A stretch of 64,000 bases of DNA from Eubacterium sp. AF36-5BH (GTDB lineage: Bacteria; Bacillota; Clostridia; Lachnospirales; Lachnospiraceae), in assembly GCF_003460505.1 (NCBI RefSeq), contig NZ_QTVG01000006.1, forward strand, positions 203,541-267,540. Direction: 5' to 3'. The translations under genes were made by a program, and so were the position numbers. The notes under the pieces were generated by a model. That model did not search any database. It was not told where the DNA came from and saw only the letters and a list, made by a program, of their open reading frames with translations. Shown here piece after piece: positions 17,627-25,137 of this stretch. Each line of letters starts with the position of its first letter. Positions within the stretch are counted from its first letter, which is position 1.

Positions 17627-19423
17627 ATGGAAAGAAAAGAGTATTCAGTAATTAACAACTTTTTTTATTCGATAAAAAAAGCAAATATGATTGATAGAGT
17701 GTTTGTTATTCTTTTGGTTATGCAGGGATTTTGCTGGGGAGAAATTCCAATCATTGTATCATATATTTCAAAAAAAATATTAGATTTGCTTTCTAGGCAA
17801 AAAGATTGGTACGATATTATTATTGTTGTTTCTTTTGGAATAATAATAATGTTGGCGCTTGATTTGATACAAAAAAAGATTGAATATTCAACTTTTTTGA
17901 GAAAGATGAATATAAAATTTTTTTTAGTAAGAAAAAGAGTGGAACATAATATAAGTACGAATTATGTAAATCTAGAAAATAAAGATTATTTAGACATGAT
18001 GGACAGGGCAAGGGTTGCTTCTGAGGAAGAAAAAGATGGTTTTAGTGCTGTATATAATAATATAATATGTTTGAGCCGAAATATATTAACAATTAGTATT
18101 ACAATTAGTACGGTTGCATTAATAAATCCAATTATATTGATTTTATTATTTATGTTTAGTGTATGTGAATATTTTGTATTAGAACACACAAAAAAAGAAA
18201 ATAAAAGAAAGTATACGGATGCTATGACACCGATGTGGCGAAAATTGGGATATTTAGATGGAATTACAAATGATTTTGAGTATGCAAAAGATATTAGAAT
18301 AAATAGTGCACAGTCTTTTTTGAAAGAGAAAAGTGAAGAAGTAAATAAGAAAGCACATATTATTACAAAAAACATGTATAAAAGATGGATTCGTTCTGAA
18401 ACATTAATGGCATTATTTTCGATGATGCAAAATGTATGCATTTATGCGTGGGTAATTTGGGCTGTTATTTATAATAATTTGAGTGTTGGAAGTGTTGTGT
18501 TTTATATAGGTATCACAACATTGTTTAATGAAAACATTATTCAACTGTTTGATGTTGTTGCGGACTTGCAAAGAGTCAGTATAGAGATAAATGATTATAG
18601 GTATATCGAAGAAATAGATGAAATGCTGGTAAGTGAAAATATATCTAATACTAAAATAGATATAAACAACATAGAGTTGGAATTTAAAAATGTAAGCTTT
18701 AGATATCCTGGACAGAAGGAAAATAGTATTTCTAATTTGAATTTGAAAATAAATTCAGGAACAAAATTAGCTATTGTAGGTGGAAATGGTGCAGGAAAGA
18801 CAACTTTAATTAAACTTCTCACGAGATTGTATGAGCCAAGTGAGGGAGAAATATTAATAAATGGTAAAAATATAAAATCATATCCGAGGGATTTGTATTT
18901 TAAAATGTTTTCTGTGATTTTTCAAGATAAAGATATATTTGCTTTGTCTTTACAGGAAAATGTAACTTTAAGTGATATGACTAAAAGTAACAATAGAAAA
19001 GTGAAGAAAAGCCTTAATGATGTAGGATTAGCTTATAACTCTAAGATTTTTCAAAACAGCTTAGATACACAAATATTAAAAATATTTAATAAAGAAGGGA
19101 TTGATTTGTCAGGTGGCCAAAGACAAAAAATATTGATGGCAAGAGCCTTGTATAAAGAGGCTCCGATTATAATTCTAGATGAACCCACAGCAGCTTTAGA
19201 CGCAATTTCAGAGGATAAGTTATATAAGTCTTTTGCGAGGGTATCAAATGGAAAAATGACTTTATTTATTTCACACAGATTAGCTAGTACGCGCTTTTGT
19301 GATGAAATAATTTTTATGGATAAAGGGAGAATTGTAGAGAAGGGAACGCATAATGAATTAATAAAGAGAGAGAGTAGATATAAAGAAATGTTTGAGACAC
19401 AAGCGCAATATTATATAGAATAA
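17627..19423 (+). CDS. ABC exporter (fused membrane and ATPase), second of two
   Basis: A fused exporter of 598 residues: membrane domain (about 20-320) and ATPase (about 340-598) with Walker A GGNGAGKTT near 385, the signature LSGGQRQKILMARAL, Walker B IIILDEPTAALDA and switch His in FISHRLAS. It has no peptidase domain. The ATG at 17627 lies two bases after the carrier gene's stop, with only AAAAAGTAAAG upstream, so it is probably translationally coupled. It is the last gene of the cluster; no clear terminator follows before murI. It is related to, but clearly different from, the exporter at 14488, which favours a heterodimer or separate transport steps. Confidence 0.85.
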   Translation: MERKEYSVINNFFYSIKKANMIDRVFVILLVMQGFCWGEIPIIVSYISKKILDLLSRQKDWYDIIIVVSFGIIIMLALDLIQKKIEYSTFLRKMNIKFFLVRKRVEHNISTNYVNLENKDYLDMMDRARVASEEEKDGFSAVYNNIICLSRNILTISITISTVALINPIILILLFMFSVCEYFVLEHTKKENKRKYTDAMTPMWRKLGYLDGITNDFEYAKDIRINSAQSFLKEKSEEVNKKAHIITKNMYKRWIRSETLMALFSMMQNVCIYAWVIWAVIYNNLSVGSVVFYIGITTLFNENIIQLFDVVADLQRVSIEINDYRYIEEIDEMLVSENISNTKIDINNIELEFKNVSFRYPGQKENSISNLNLKINSGTKLAIVGGNGAGKTTLIKLLTRLYEPSEGEILINGKNIKSYPRDLYFKMFSVIFQDKDIFALSLQENVTLSDMTKSNNRKVKKSLNDVGLAYNSKIFQNSLDTQILKIFNKEGIDLSGGQRQKILMARALYKEAPIIILDEPTAALDAISEDKLYKSFARVSNGKMTLFISHRLASTRFCDEIIFMDKGRIVEKGTHNELIKRESRYKEMFETQAQYYIE

Positions 19424-19532
19424 ATATATTACAGTATAATCCTAGTAAACAAAATATATAAGAGTATTGAATAATTTATTGAATAAAGGTAAAATAAAAA
19501 GACGTGAAAAAAAGAAGGGTGAAAGTATTTTT

Positions 19533-20348
19533 ATGGATAGATTTGATAACGCACCAGTTGGTATATTTGATTCCGGAGTTGGAGGATTAACTGTTGCGAG
19601 AGAAATAGCAAGACAGATTCCAAATGAAAGTTTTGTATATTTTGGGGATACAGCAAGAGTTCCTTATGGAAGCAAGTCAAAGGAAACAATAATTAGATAT
19701 TCCCGCCAAATTGTTAGATTTTTACAGACAAAGAAGGTTAAGGCAATTGTTGTTGCCTGTAATACAGCCAGTGCTTTTGCATTAGATACAATTGAGAAAG
19801 AATTGGATATTCCTGCAATAGGCGTTGTAAAGCCGGGAGCAAAGAGTGCCGTTGAGAATACAACTAATAAACGAATCGGAATTATTGGAACAGAAGGAAC
19901 AATTAATAGTGAGTTATATACACAGTACATTCATAGCATTGATCCGGAAGTTACAGTTTTTGGAAAAGCATGTCCCCTTTTTGTACCATTAGTTGAAGAG
20001 GGAATGTTACATGATCCGGTTACTGATGAGATTACAAGACGATATCTTGATGAAATGAAGGAAAAAGATATAGACAGTTTGATTTTAGGCTGTACTCATT
20101 ATCCACTATTAAGAAGCACAATCAGGAAAATAATGGGTGAGGGGGTTAATTTAGTAAACCCTGCCTATGAAACAGCCATTAGTTTAAAGAAAATGTTAAA
20201 AGAAAATGGTATAAGTGCTGAAAATAATGCAAAGCCACATTATGAATTTTATGTAAGTGATGCGGCTGAAAAGTTCAGAACATTTGCTAATTCAATTATG
20301 CCGTTTGAAATTGACGAAACAAACAGAATTAATATTGAAGAATATTAA
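19533..20348 (+). CDS. murI: Glutamate racemase
   Basis: Makes D-glutamate for peptidoglycan. The 271-residue product has the family motifs: PVGIFDSGVGGLTV with Asp13 and Ser14, the catalytic Cys76 in VVACNTASA, and Cys187 in LGCTHYPLL. I chose ATG 19533 because GAAGGGTG lies about ten bases upstream and the protein then begins just before the conserved core; an in-frame start at 19467 would add 22 residues of lysine-rich sequence with no ribosome binding site. It is followed 37 bases later by the DUF1934 gene, and the pair ends at a long hairpin terminator. Confidence 0.94.
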   Translation: MDRFDNAPVGIFDSGVGGLTVAREIARQIPNESFVYFGDTARVPYGSKSKETIIRYSRQIVRFLQTKKVKAIVVACNTASAFALDTIEKELDIPAIGVVKPGAKSAVENTTNKRIGIIGTEGTINSELYTQYIHSIDPEVTVFGKACPLFVPLVEEGMLHDPVTDEITRRYLDEMKEKDIDSLILGCTHYPLLRSTIRKIMGEGVNLVNPAYETAISLKKMLKENGISAENNAKPHYEFYVSDAAEKFRTFANSIMPFEIDETNRINIEEY

Positions 20349-20385
20349 TTCCATGCAATGAGATTAAAGTTTAAGGAAATGTAAT

Positions 20386-20805
20386 ATGGATGAGAATGTA
20401 GTAATTAAAATTTCAGGATTACAGATAGTTGAAAATACAGGTGATAATGTTGAAGTAATTGCGAAAGGCAGGCATTACTTAAAAAAAGACAAACATTACC
20501 TACTATATGAAGAATATGAAAATGACGAAAACACAAAGACAAGCAATATGATTAAGTTTAACAATGATATTGTTGAAATTACAAGAAAAGGTCAGGTAGA
20601 TGGAAAACTGATTTTTCAGGAGAACCAGAAGAAGCAGTCATTGTACAGCACTCCTATGGGAGATTTGTTAATTGAGGTCCTTACCAAGGAAATAGAGGTT
20701 AGCGATGATGACGATGATGTGAATTTAAAAATCAAGTATCAGATTCATGTGGATGGAAACAAAGTTTCTGATAATGAAATTGATATTAGTGCCATGCACA
20801 GTTAA
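20386..20805 (+). CDS. DUF1934 family protein
   Basis: A 139-residue cytoplasmic protein of the DUF1934 (YwiB-like, calycin beta-barrel) family. The order of elements fits: an N-terminal VVIKISGLQ strand, an LYEEYENDENTKTSNMIKF region, the ITRKGQVDGKLIFQE motif, then YSTPMGDLLIEVLTKEIEV and a final IKYQIHVDG strand. The function of this family is not established. It starts at ATG 20386 with AAGGAAATG upstream and probably shares the murI transcript. Confidence 0.82.
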   Translation: MDENVVIKISGLQIVENTGDNVEVIAKGRHYLKKDKHYLLYEEYENDENTKTSNMIKFNNDIVEITRKGQVDGKLIFQENQKKQSLYSTPMGDLLIEVLTKEIEVSDDDDDVNLKIKYQIHVDGNKVSDNEIDISAMHS

Positions 20806-20806
20806 G

Positions 20807-20876
20807 AAAAGTTGAAATCTTGAGGATAGATAGCAGGGAATGTAGTTATGTATCATTTGAAGATTTCAACTTTTTT
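20807..20876 (+). terminator. Terminator of the murI operon
   Basis: A perfect 15-bp stem, left arm 20807-20821 and right arm 20860-20874, with a 38-base loop and a T run to 20876. The arms read AAAAGTTGAAATCTT and its complement. Confidence 0.8.
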
Positions 20877-21122
20877 GATTTGTTTTCACGTATACTTTCA
20901 TTTCTGTTTCCGACTCTATCTACGTTTTCTATTTCGTGATCCTATCTCTATTTAACTCTATTTCCTTTTAGCCTGATTATGTATACTCATTTACGTTTCT
21001 ATTACTATATATTTTATGTTAAATCAAAAATCTAATATTTCCACATTATCTGTTAAAATTTGAGATAAAATCGTTTTTAAGACATTATATAGGAGTATGC
21101 AAAAAATTAAGGAGGATATACT
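20877..21122. other. Non-coding stretch before the decayed surface gene
   Basis: With the terminator just before it this makes 317 bases without a gene. It is T-rich on the + strand. TAAAAT at 21066-21071 lies in the string GATAAAATCGTTTTTAAG; nearly the same string occurs at 25059-25076 in the promoter of the solute-binding-protein gene. A ribosome binding site (AAGGAGG) lies before 21123. I see no other feature. Confidence 0.45.
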
Positions 21123-21705
21123 ATGAAAAAAGTATTAAGCTATTTGATGGCAATAGCTTTAATCGTTACCAGTATTTCATTTGTTGGTACCGATAAAGTA
21201 AGTGCTCATCAAAAGTACACAACCAAAGGTTTGGTTATTGACACATCATTAGTGCCGCAGGATTCTAATATCTCAGTTAAGAACAAAGACGGCAATGAAG
21301 ATTTTGTTAATGTTTCAAGTGACTTAAACACATTGACAGTAACAGGTAAAATATCTAAACTTGGACTTTACGAAGAAGTTGAACCTTCATATATTTTGGA
21401 TAAGAAGGTTACTTATTCTGTAGACAATTCAAAAGTTGCTACAGTAGGTGAAAGCGGAAAAAGTTTAACAACTCTTTCTCAAGGGTAGATTTAGATTTCA
21501 CATCATATGATGAAGAAAACAAAGATTTCAGTGTGCATTAAACAAGAAATTCACTAAATCTGTAAAAACAGTTACTACTTCAAAATTATCTTACAAGTTT
21601 AAAAAGCTTAAGGCTAAGAAGAAGTACTATGTAAGAGTACGTGGAATAAACGGTAAGGTAAAGGGACCATGGAGTTCTGTTAAGAAGGTAATTATTAAGA
21701 AGTAG
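21123..21705 (+). pseudogene. Decayed secreted Ig-like/fibronectin-like surface protein
   Basis: An intact signal peptide (MKKVLSYLMAIALIVTSISF) and about 120 residues ending in a Big_2-like segment (VTYSVDNSKVATVGESGK) run in frame to a TAG at 21486. Reading resumes in a different frame from about 21535 as ALNKKFTKSVKTVTTSKLS and ends KVKGPWSSVKKVIIKK with a TAG at 21703. That tail is a fibronectin-like C-terminal domain of the kind seen in the secreted proteins at 48-62 kb. A short third-frame piece (VDLDFTSYDEENKDFSVH) lies between the two. At least two frame changes and a deletion of most of the middle are needed to explain this. The promoter and ribosome binding site still look intact. 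Confidence 0.8.
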
Positions 21706-21876
21706 CTAAAAATAACCGGATATAATTGGTATAATCGGTAATCAGCTAAAATATAAGTATACAAAAACATAATAAATTATGTAAATGTAAAGAAAATATA
21801 TCCATTGTAAAATGCCAAAAGCAATTTGCATACGATTGTAATAATGTATTAAGCAAAGAATATATGATTAAAATAA

Positions 21877-21899
21877 TAGGGAAGCGTAAAGCTTCCCTA
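21877..21899. terminator. Hairpin after the pseudogene
   Basis: A perfect 9-bp stem TAGGGAAGC (21877-21885) with GCTTCCCTA (21891-21899) and loop GTAAA. No T run follows on the + strand, so its termination strength is uncertain. Confidence 0.5.
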
Positions 21900-21906
21900 A
21901 AACAAA

Positions 21907-21947
21907 AAATAAGCTACATTGAAATATTAATTCGATGTAGCTTATTT
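21907..21947. terminator. Bidirectional terminator between convergent units
   Basis: A 13-bp perfect stem, left 21907-21919 and right 21935-21947, with A-rich sequence on the left and T-rich sequence on the right. It can end both the + strand pseudogene transcript and the - strand gene at 22001-22465. Confidence 0.75.
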
Positions 21948-21950
21948 TTA

Positions 21951-21993
21951 TTAATGTAATGAGAAAAACCTTCAAAATTTCTTATTACATTAA
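21951..21993. repeat. Inverted repeat just after the minus-strand membrane gene
   Basis: Arms of 16 bp (21951-21966 and 21978-21993) with one G-U position and an 11-base loop. It stands next to the 21907 terminator and may add to it; there is no T run of its own. Confidence 0.55.
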
Positions 21994-22000
21994 AACTATT

Positions 22001-22465
22001 CTATTTATTCTTTCTTCCAAAACGTTTCTTCTTCTTTGGAGCTTCATAAACAGGTCCGCGGATTCTTTTAAATGATGTGATGTAAATTCCGCTAACTCTT
22101 GCTTTAACTTCCTGCTTAGGAAGAATTGTTTCGTAAACCTTTGCATCAGCAATAAGATTCATAACTCTAGGACCGGCTTTAACCTTTACAATAGGTAATT
22201 TAGCACGTCTTGCATACTTAGGTGTCTGCTCTAAAACAATACTAGGAAGTCCTGCATCTTTTAACTTCAGTTTCTTTTTATCTAGAACGTATAAACTAAT
22301 TAACTGTGAGTTTTCCTGCATAGTTTTCTGCTGCTCTGCCTGCTTCTTTTCTGCTTTTCTTCCAATAAAATATAGCGCTATAACGGCAATCAAAAGAATT
22401 ACTACGATTACAATAAGTGCAATTGATAGTCCGCTTAGAGCTAACAATGGTGAAATGTTATTCAT
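22001..22465 (-). CDS. Conserved hypothetical single-pass membrane protein
   Basis: A 154-residue protein with one strong membrane segment (about residues 8-36, ALIVIVVILLIAVIALYFIG), a short charged coiled-coil-like stretch (RKAEKKQAEQQKTMQEN), a cytoplasmic domain of about 80 residues and a very basic tail (EAPKKKKRFGRKNK). The start at 22465 follows GGAGG. I do not recognise a named family. The basic tail could contact RNA or acidic membrane lipids, which is only a guess. It is divided from plsC by 240 bases in which I see no gene. Confidence 0.68.
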   Translation of the reverse strand: MNNISPLLALSGLSIALIVIVVILLIAVIALYFIGRKAEKKQAEQQKTMQENSQLISLYVLDKKKLKLKDAGLPSIVLEQTPKYARRAKLPIVKVKAGPRVMNLIADAKVYETILPKQEVKARVSGIYITSFKRIRGPVYEAPKKKKRFGRKNK

Positions 22466-22705
22466 TTTGTACCTCCATATAAACTAATCTTGTGATATTC
22501 TATCATTTTATCACTTAATTGACAACATTAACGAAGAATAAACATAAATAAACGTTCCACTAGGAATGCACCCTGATGCAAAAAGAAAATAGTTGCGGGA
22601 GGGCACGCATTGGGTGCGTAGAATGTCACAAGCAATATTCTTTGTCCTAAAACAATCTCTGAATCAAACAAGAATGATGAAAAAATAATCTGTTTTGTAA
22701 ATTGA

Positions 22706-23422
22706 TTACTGATTTGATAAAATTCGAACCTGTTCCTTAACAATAGAAGGAAGCTGCTTTTGTCCTGCTCTGTCTAACTGGTCAGTATAGATAGGTTTGC
22801 CAAAAGTAACAATAACCTTCGAGGACTTGATTCGTGGCTGCTGCTTTTCGAAAATATTATATGTTCCCTGAATCCCTACAGGAACAACAGGGCATTTTGC
22901 CTTAGTGGCAATCTTAAAACTACCTTCCTTAAATTCTCCAAGTTTGCAGTCTTTTGAACGTGTGCCTTCAGGAAAAAGAAAAATTGATATACCATTTCTA
23001 ATCATGTCAGCAGCATTAAGTACCGATTTTAAACCGGCACGTGGATCTTTTCTGTCTAAAAAGATGCAGTTTACAAAATACATCCACCAACTTAAAAATG
23101 GAACCTTCTTAATTTCCTTCTTTGCTATATAACCTGTAGGTCGCTTCATTAAAGGGTATGTGACAATAATATCGTAGAAACTTGTATGATTACCTACGAA
23201 CAATACTGCCTGGTCTTTTGGAATATTTTCATAGCCATGTACCTCCAGTTTGACTCCTGAAATAAGCTGAACTATTCTTAAGCCAAAGTTGACAAAAGCA
23301 AGGCTGCTTTTATTGCGGGCATTCATATTAAATCTTTCTAAAATTAATTCCAATAATTGAATAGGTAAAGAGACAATAAAATATACAATTAAAAAAACAA
23401 GTAAAATAATTAATCTTATCAT
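22706..23422 (-). CDS. PlsC-type 1-acylglycerol-3-phosphate acyltransferase
   Basis: Lysophospholipid acyltransferase of 238 residues that makes phosphatidic acid at the membrane. An N-terminal membrane segment (residues 3-24) precedes the catalytic HX4D motif, His79 to Asp84 in GNHTSFYD. A DRKDPRAGL segment and the glycerol-phosphate motif FPEGTRS follow, then PVVPVGIQGTY. Start at 23422 has AAAGGAG upstream. It belongs to the plsC family; whether it is the main PlsC or a paralogue cannot be told here. Confidence 0.9.
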   Translation of the reverse strand: MIRLIILLVFLIVYFIVSLPIQLLELILERFNMNARNKSSLAFVNFGLRIVQLISGVKLEVHGYENIPKDQAVLFVGNHTSFYDIIVTYPLMKRPTGYIAKKEIKKVPFLSWWMYFVNCIFLDRKDPRAGLKSVLNAADMIRNGISIFLFPEGTRSKDCKLGEFKEGSFKIATKAKCPVVPVGIQGTYNIFEKQQPRIKSSKVIVTFGKPIYTDQLDRAGQKQLPSIVKEQVRILSNQ

Positions 23423-23782
23423 AAAAACTCCTTTGTAGAAATATTATTATAAATATGTACAACCTGGTACTCCCGTATACAAATATGTTTCATACATAAA
23501 TTAACGGCATTGTAGTAGATTCTACATATTAAATAATGTTACCACAATATTTAATAAATAAAAAGATTCGAAGATTAAAAGGTCAGTAATACTTCGCTTG
23601 TATACTTATATTATGTATATACCGGCAGATTACTATGTTTGCCCTCCGCCTTTATTCTAACATAAATACGGGAAGGATTTTTGACACGGTAATTATAATG
23701 AGATGTTTGGTGAAATTATACAGTATTTTACCAAAGAAATTGTAAAAAGTAATAGAAACACTAATAAAAACATTTTTATTTA
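23423..23782. other. Divergent intergenic region between plsC and the carbohydrate-binding gene
   Basis: About 440 bases without a gene (23423-23860). On the minus strand there is a small hairpin (GGCGGA pairing with TCTGCC, 15-base loop) about 200 bases before plsC. It does not match a riboswitch class I know. The rest is AT-rich, and the + strand promoter at its right end is listed separately. Confidence 0.4.
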
Positions 23783-23811
23783 TTGAATTGGGTACATGTT
23801 CGTGCTATAGT
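23783..23811 (+). promoter_or_regulatory. Promoter of the carbohydrate-binding-like protein gene
   Basis: TTGAAT at 23783-23788, a 17-base spacer and TATAGT at 23806-23811, about 50 bases before ATG 23861. Confidence 0.72.
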
Positions 23812-23860
23812 AACATTAAATAGCGAGTAGTTCGCGTTTTTATTAAGAGGAGGAAATAAA

Positions 23861-24655
23861 ATGAAAGCATTAAAGAGATTTACAGCTGTAGTAGCTTCAC
23901 TTGCACTTACAGTTGGTATGTGTGTTAGTGTATTCGCAGGATCTACATGGGGAGATTACATTGGATTCGATGGCAAGCCAGGACACACATGGTACGAAGC
24001 AGCAGATGGTAAATTTACACAGAACTCAGATACATCATGGACATGTAAGATGAAGACAATCGGTTGGGGTGGTGTCTGGGGATGCCAGGTATTCCAGGAT
24101 GCAAAAAAGGGCAACGGCAAGGTTGACATTAAGAAAGGTCAGGAATACAAATTACAGTGTACATTAAAGTCAAGCGACATGGATAAGTGGGTTGTAGTTA
24201 AGGTTGCAACAAAAGAAAACATTGCATTTGCAAAGTGGGTTAAGTTAAAGAAAGGTCAGAACACTACAATTAACGAAACATTCACAGCTAAGTGTGATGC
24301 AACATCTATCTACTTTGGTTTAGGTGGAGACTTTGGTGATAGAGCTGATGAAAAAGATTTATATACATACGCTGAAGGTGGCGCTAAATCAATCAGTGAT
24401 GGTAATGGTGATGCAGCTGGTAAGGGTACAACAATTACATGTACAGGATACTCACTTGAATCAACAGCAGCAGCTGCACAGACAGCAACAACAGCAGCAG
24501 CCGGACAGGGTACACAGTCAGGTCAGACTGGTACAGTTAGCACAGCTCCTAGCACAGTAGCAACTGGTGACTTCACACCAATCGCTTGTGCAGCAGCAGC
24601 CGTAGTAGCAGCTTCAGTTATCGTTGTATTCGCTAGAAAAAGAGAAAACAACTAA
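23861..24655 (+). CDS. Secreted carbohydrate-binding-like protein with C-terminal membrane anchor
   Basis: A 264-residue exported protein. The signal peptide ends near SVFAGS (residue 27). Residues 28-205 look like a single beta-sandwich carbohydrate-binding module of the CBM4/9 type: it starts with TWGDYIGFDGKPGHTWYEA, has an aromatic WTCKMKTIGWGGVWGCQ face, and ends in ITCTGYSLE. An Ala/Thr/Gln-rich linker follows, then ATGDFTPI, a hydrophobic helix and FARKREN. That tail looks like a sortase-type or simple membrane anchor, with TGD in place of LPxTG. The 5' end has a strong ribosome binding site (GAGGAGG) and promoter. It is monocistronic. Just upstream of the glucan locus, it could hold glucan at the cell surface; the ligand is not shown by the sequence. 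Confidence 0.7.
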   Translation: MKALKRFTAVVASLALTVGMCVSVFAGSTWGDYIGFDGKPGHTWYEAADGKFTQNSDTSWTCKMKTIGWGGVWGCQVFQDAKKGNGKVDIKKGQEYKLQCTLKSSDMDKWVVVKVATKENIAFAKWVKLKKGQNTTINETFTAKCDATSIYFGLGGDFGDRADEKDLYTYAEGGAKSISDGNGDAAGKGTTITCTGYSLESTAAAAQTATTAAAGQGTQSGQTGTVSTAPSTVATGDFTPIACAAAAVVAASVIVVFARKRENN

Positions 24656-24681
24656 TTAAGAACTTAACTTAATACAATAAT

Positions 24682-24731
24682 AAAAAGAAGATTTGCTTAA
24701 TCCCTTTTTGGATGGCAAATCTTCTTTTTTT
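24682..24731 (+). terminator. Terminator after the carbohydrate-binding gene
   Basis: A 15-bp stem AAAAAGAAGATTTGC (24682-24696) with its complement at 24715-24729, an 18-base loop and a T run. Confidence 0.88.
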
Positions 24732-24910
24732 GAGCAATAGGTATTTATATTGCATAAAAAATTCACTTTAAAGATTGTCAAAATAACAAAAAATAAAATA
24801 AATTAAAAAACATTTCAATCCTAGTAAATATAGGCAATTAAGCTTTTATGTAAAGCAGAAAAAGATGAGCAAAAAGTATCAAAACTCCCTGAACTGCCCA
24901 TTATATGGTA

Positions 24911-24970
24911 ATTGTTAATAAATTAACAATAAAAACGAACCAACTATAGTTTCAAAAATGTGAACATTTT
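24911..24970. promoter_or_regulatory. Two perfect palindromes upstream of the glucan transporter operon
   Basis: ATTGTTAATAAATTAACAAT (24911-24930) has 9-bp arms about a 2-bp centre. AAAATGTGAACATTTT (24955-24970) has 7-bp arms about a 2-bp centre. Both lie 70-130 bases before the -35 box at 25038 and have the size of regulator operators or upstream activator sites. They share no core with the AACGTT sites at 44342 and 48772, so a different regulator may bind. The rest of 24732-25037 shows nothing I can name. Confidence 0.5.
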
Positions 24971-25037
24971 ATGTAAACAGAAAAGAACTGTTGTTAAAAT
25001 AGTACAATAAAAAAGAACCTAAAATCGTTTTTTATTG

Positions 25038-25066
25038 TTGATTTGTACATATTGTTGTGATAAAAT
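25038..25066 (+). promoter_or_regulatory. Promoter of the glucan transporter operon
   Basis: TTGATT at 25038-25043, a 17-base spacer and TAAAAT at 25061-25066, 72 bases before ATG 25138. AAAATCGTT occurs twice, at 25021-25029 and 25062-25070, flanking the core promoter, and could be a paired regulator site. Confidence 0.65.
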
Positions 25067-25137
25067 CGTTATTAAGGAAGTCACTATGTGAATTCTAGTG
25101 TAGGTGAAAGAATTTTTTCAATAAGGAGGAGAATAAA

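Noticed and set aside
14488..19423. Treating the exporters as bacteriocin exporters with built-in leader peptidase
   Set aside because: Neither has an N-terminal C39 domain; proteolysis is better assigned to the S8 fusion protein.
19467..19532. Upstream start for murI
   Set aside because: It adds 22 Lys-rich residues not seen in the family and has no ribosome binding site; ATG 19533 has GAAGGGTG upstream.
22528..22743. 71-codon minus-strand frame beside plsC
   Set aside because: No ribosome binding site, no recognisable domain, and it overlaps the plsC 3' end in another frame.
23590..23690. Possible riboswitch upstream of plsC on the minus strand (GGCGGAGGGCAAAC string)
   Set aside because: It shares only a few bases with c-di-GMP class I motifs, and the second conserved block is missing. 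A six-bp hairpin alone is not enough.
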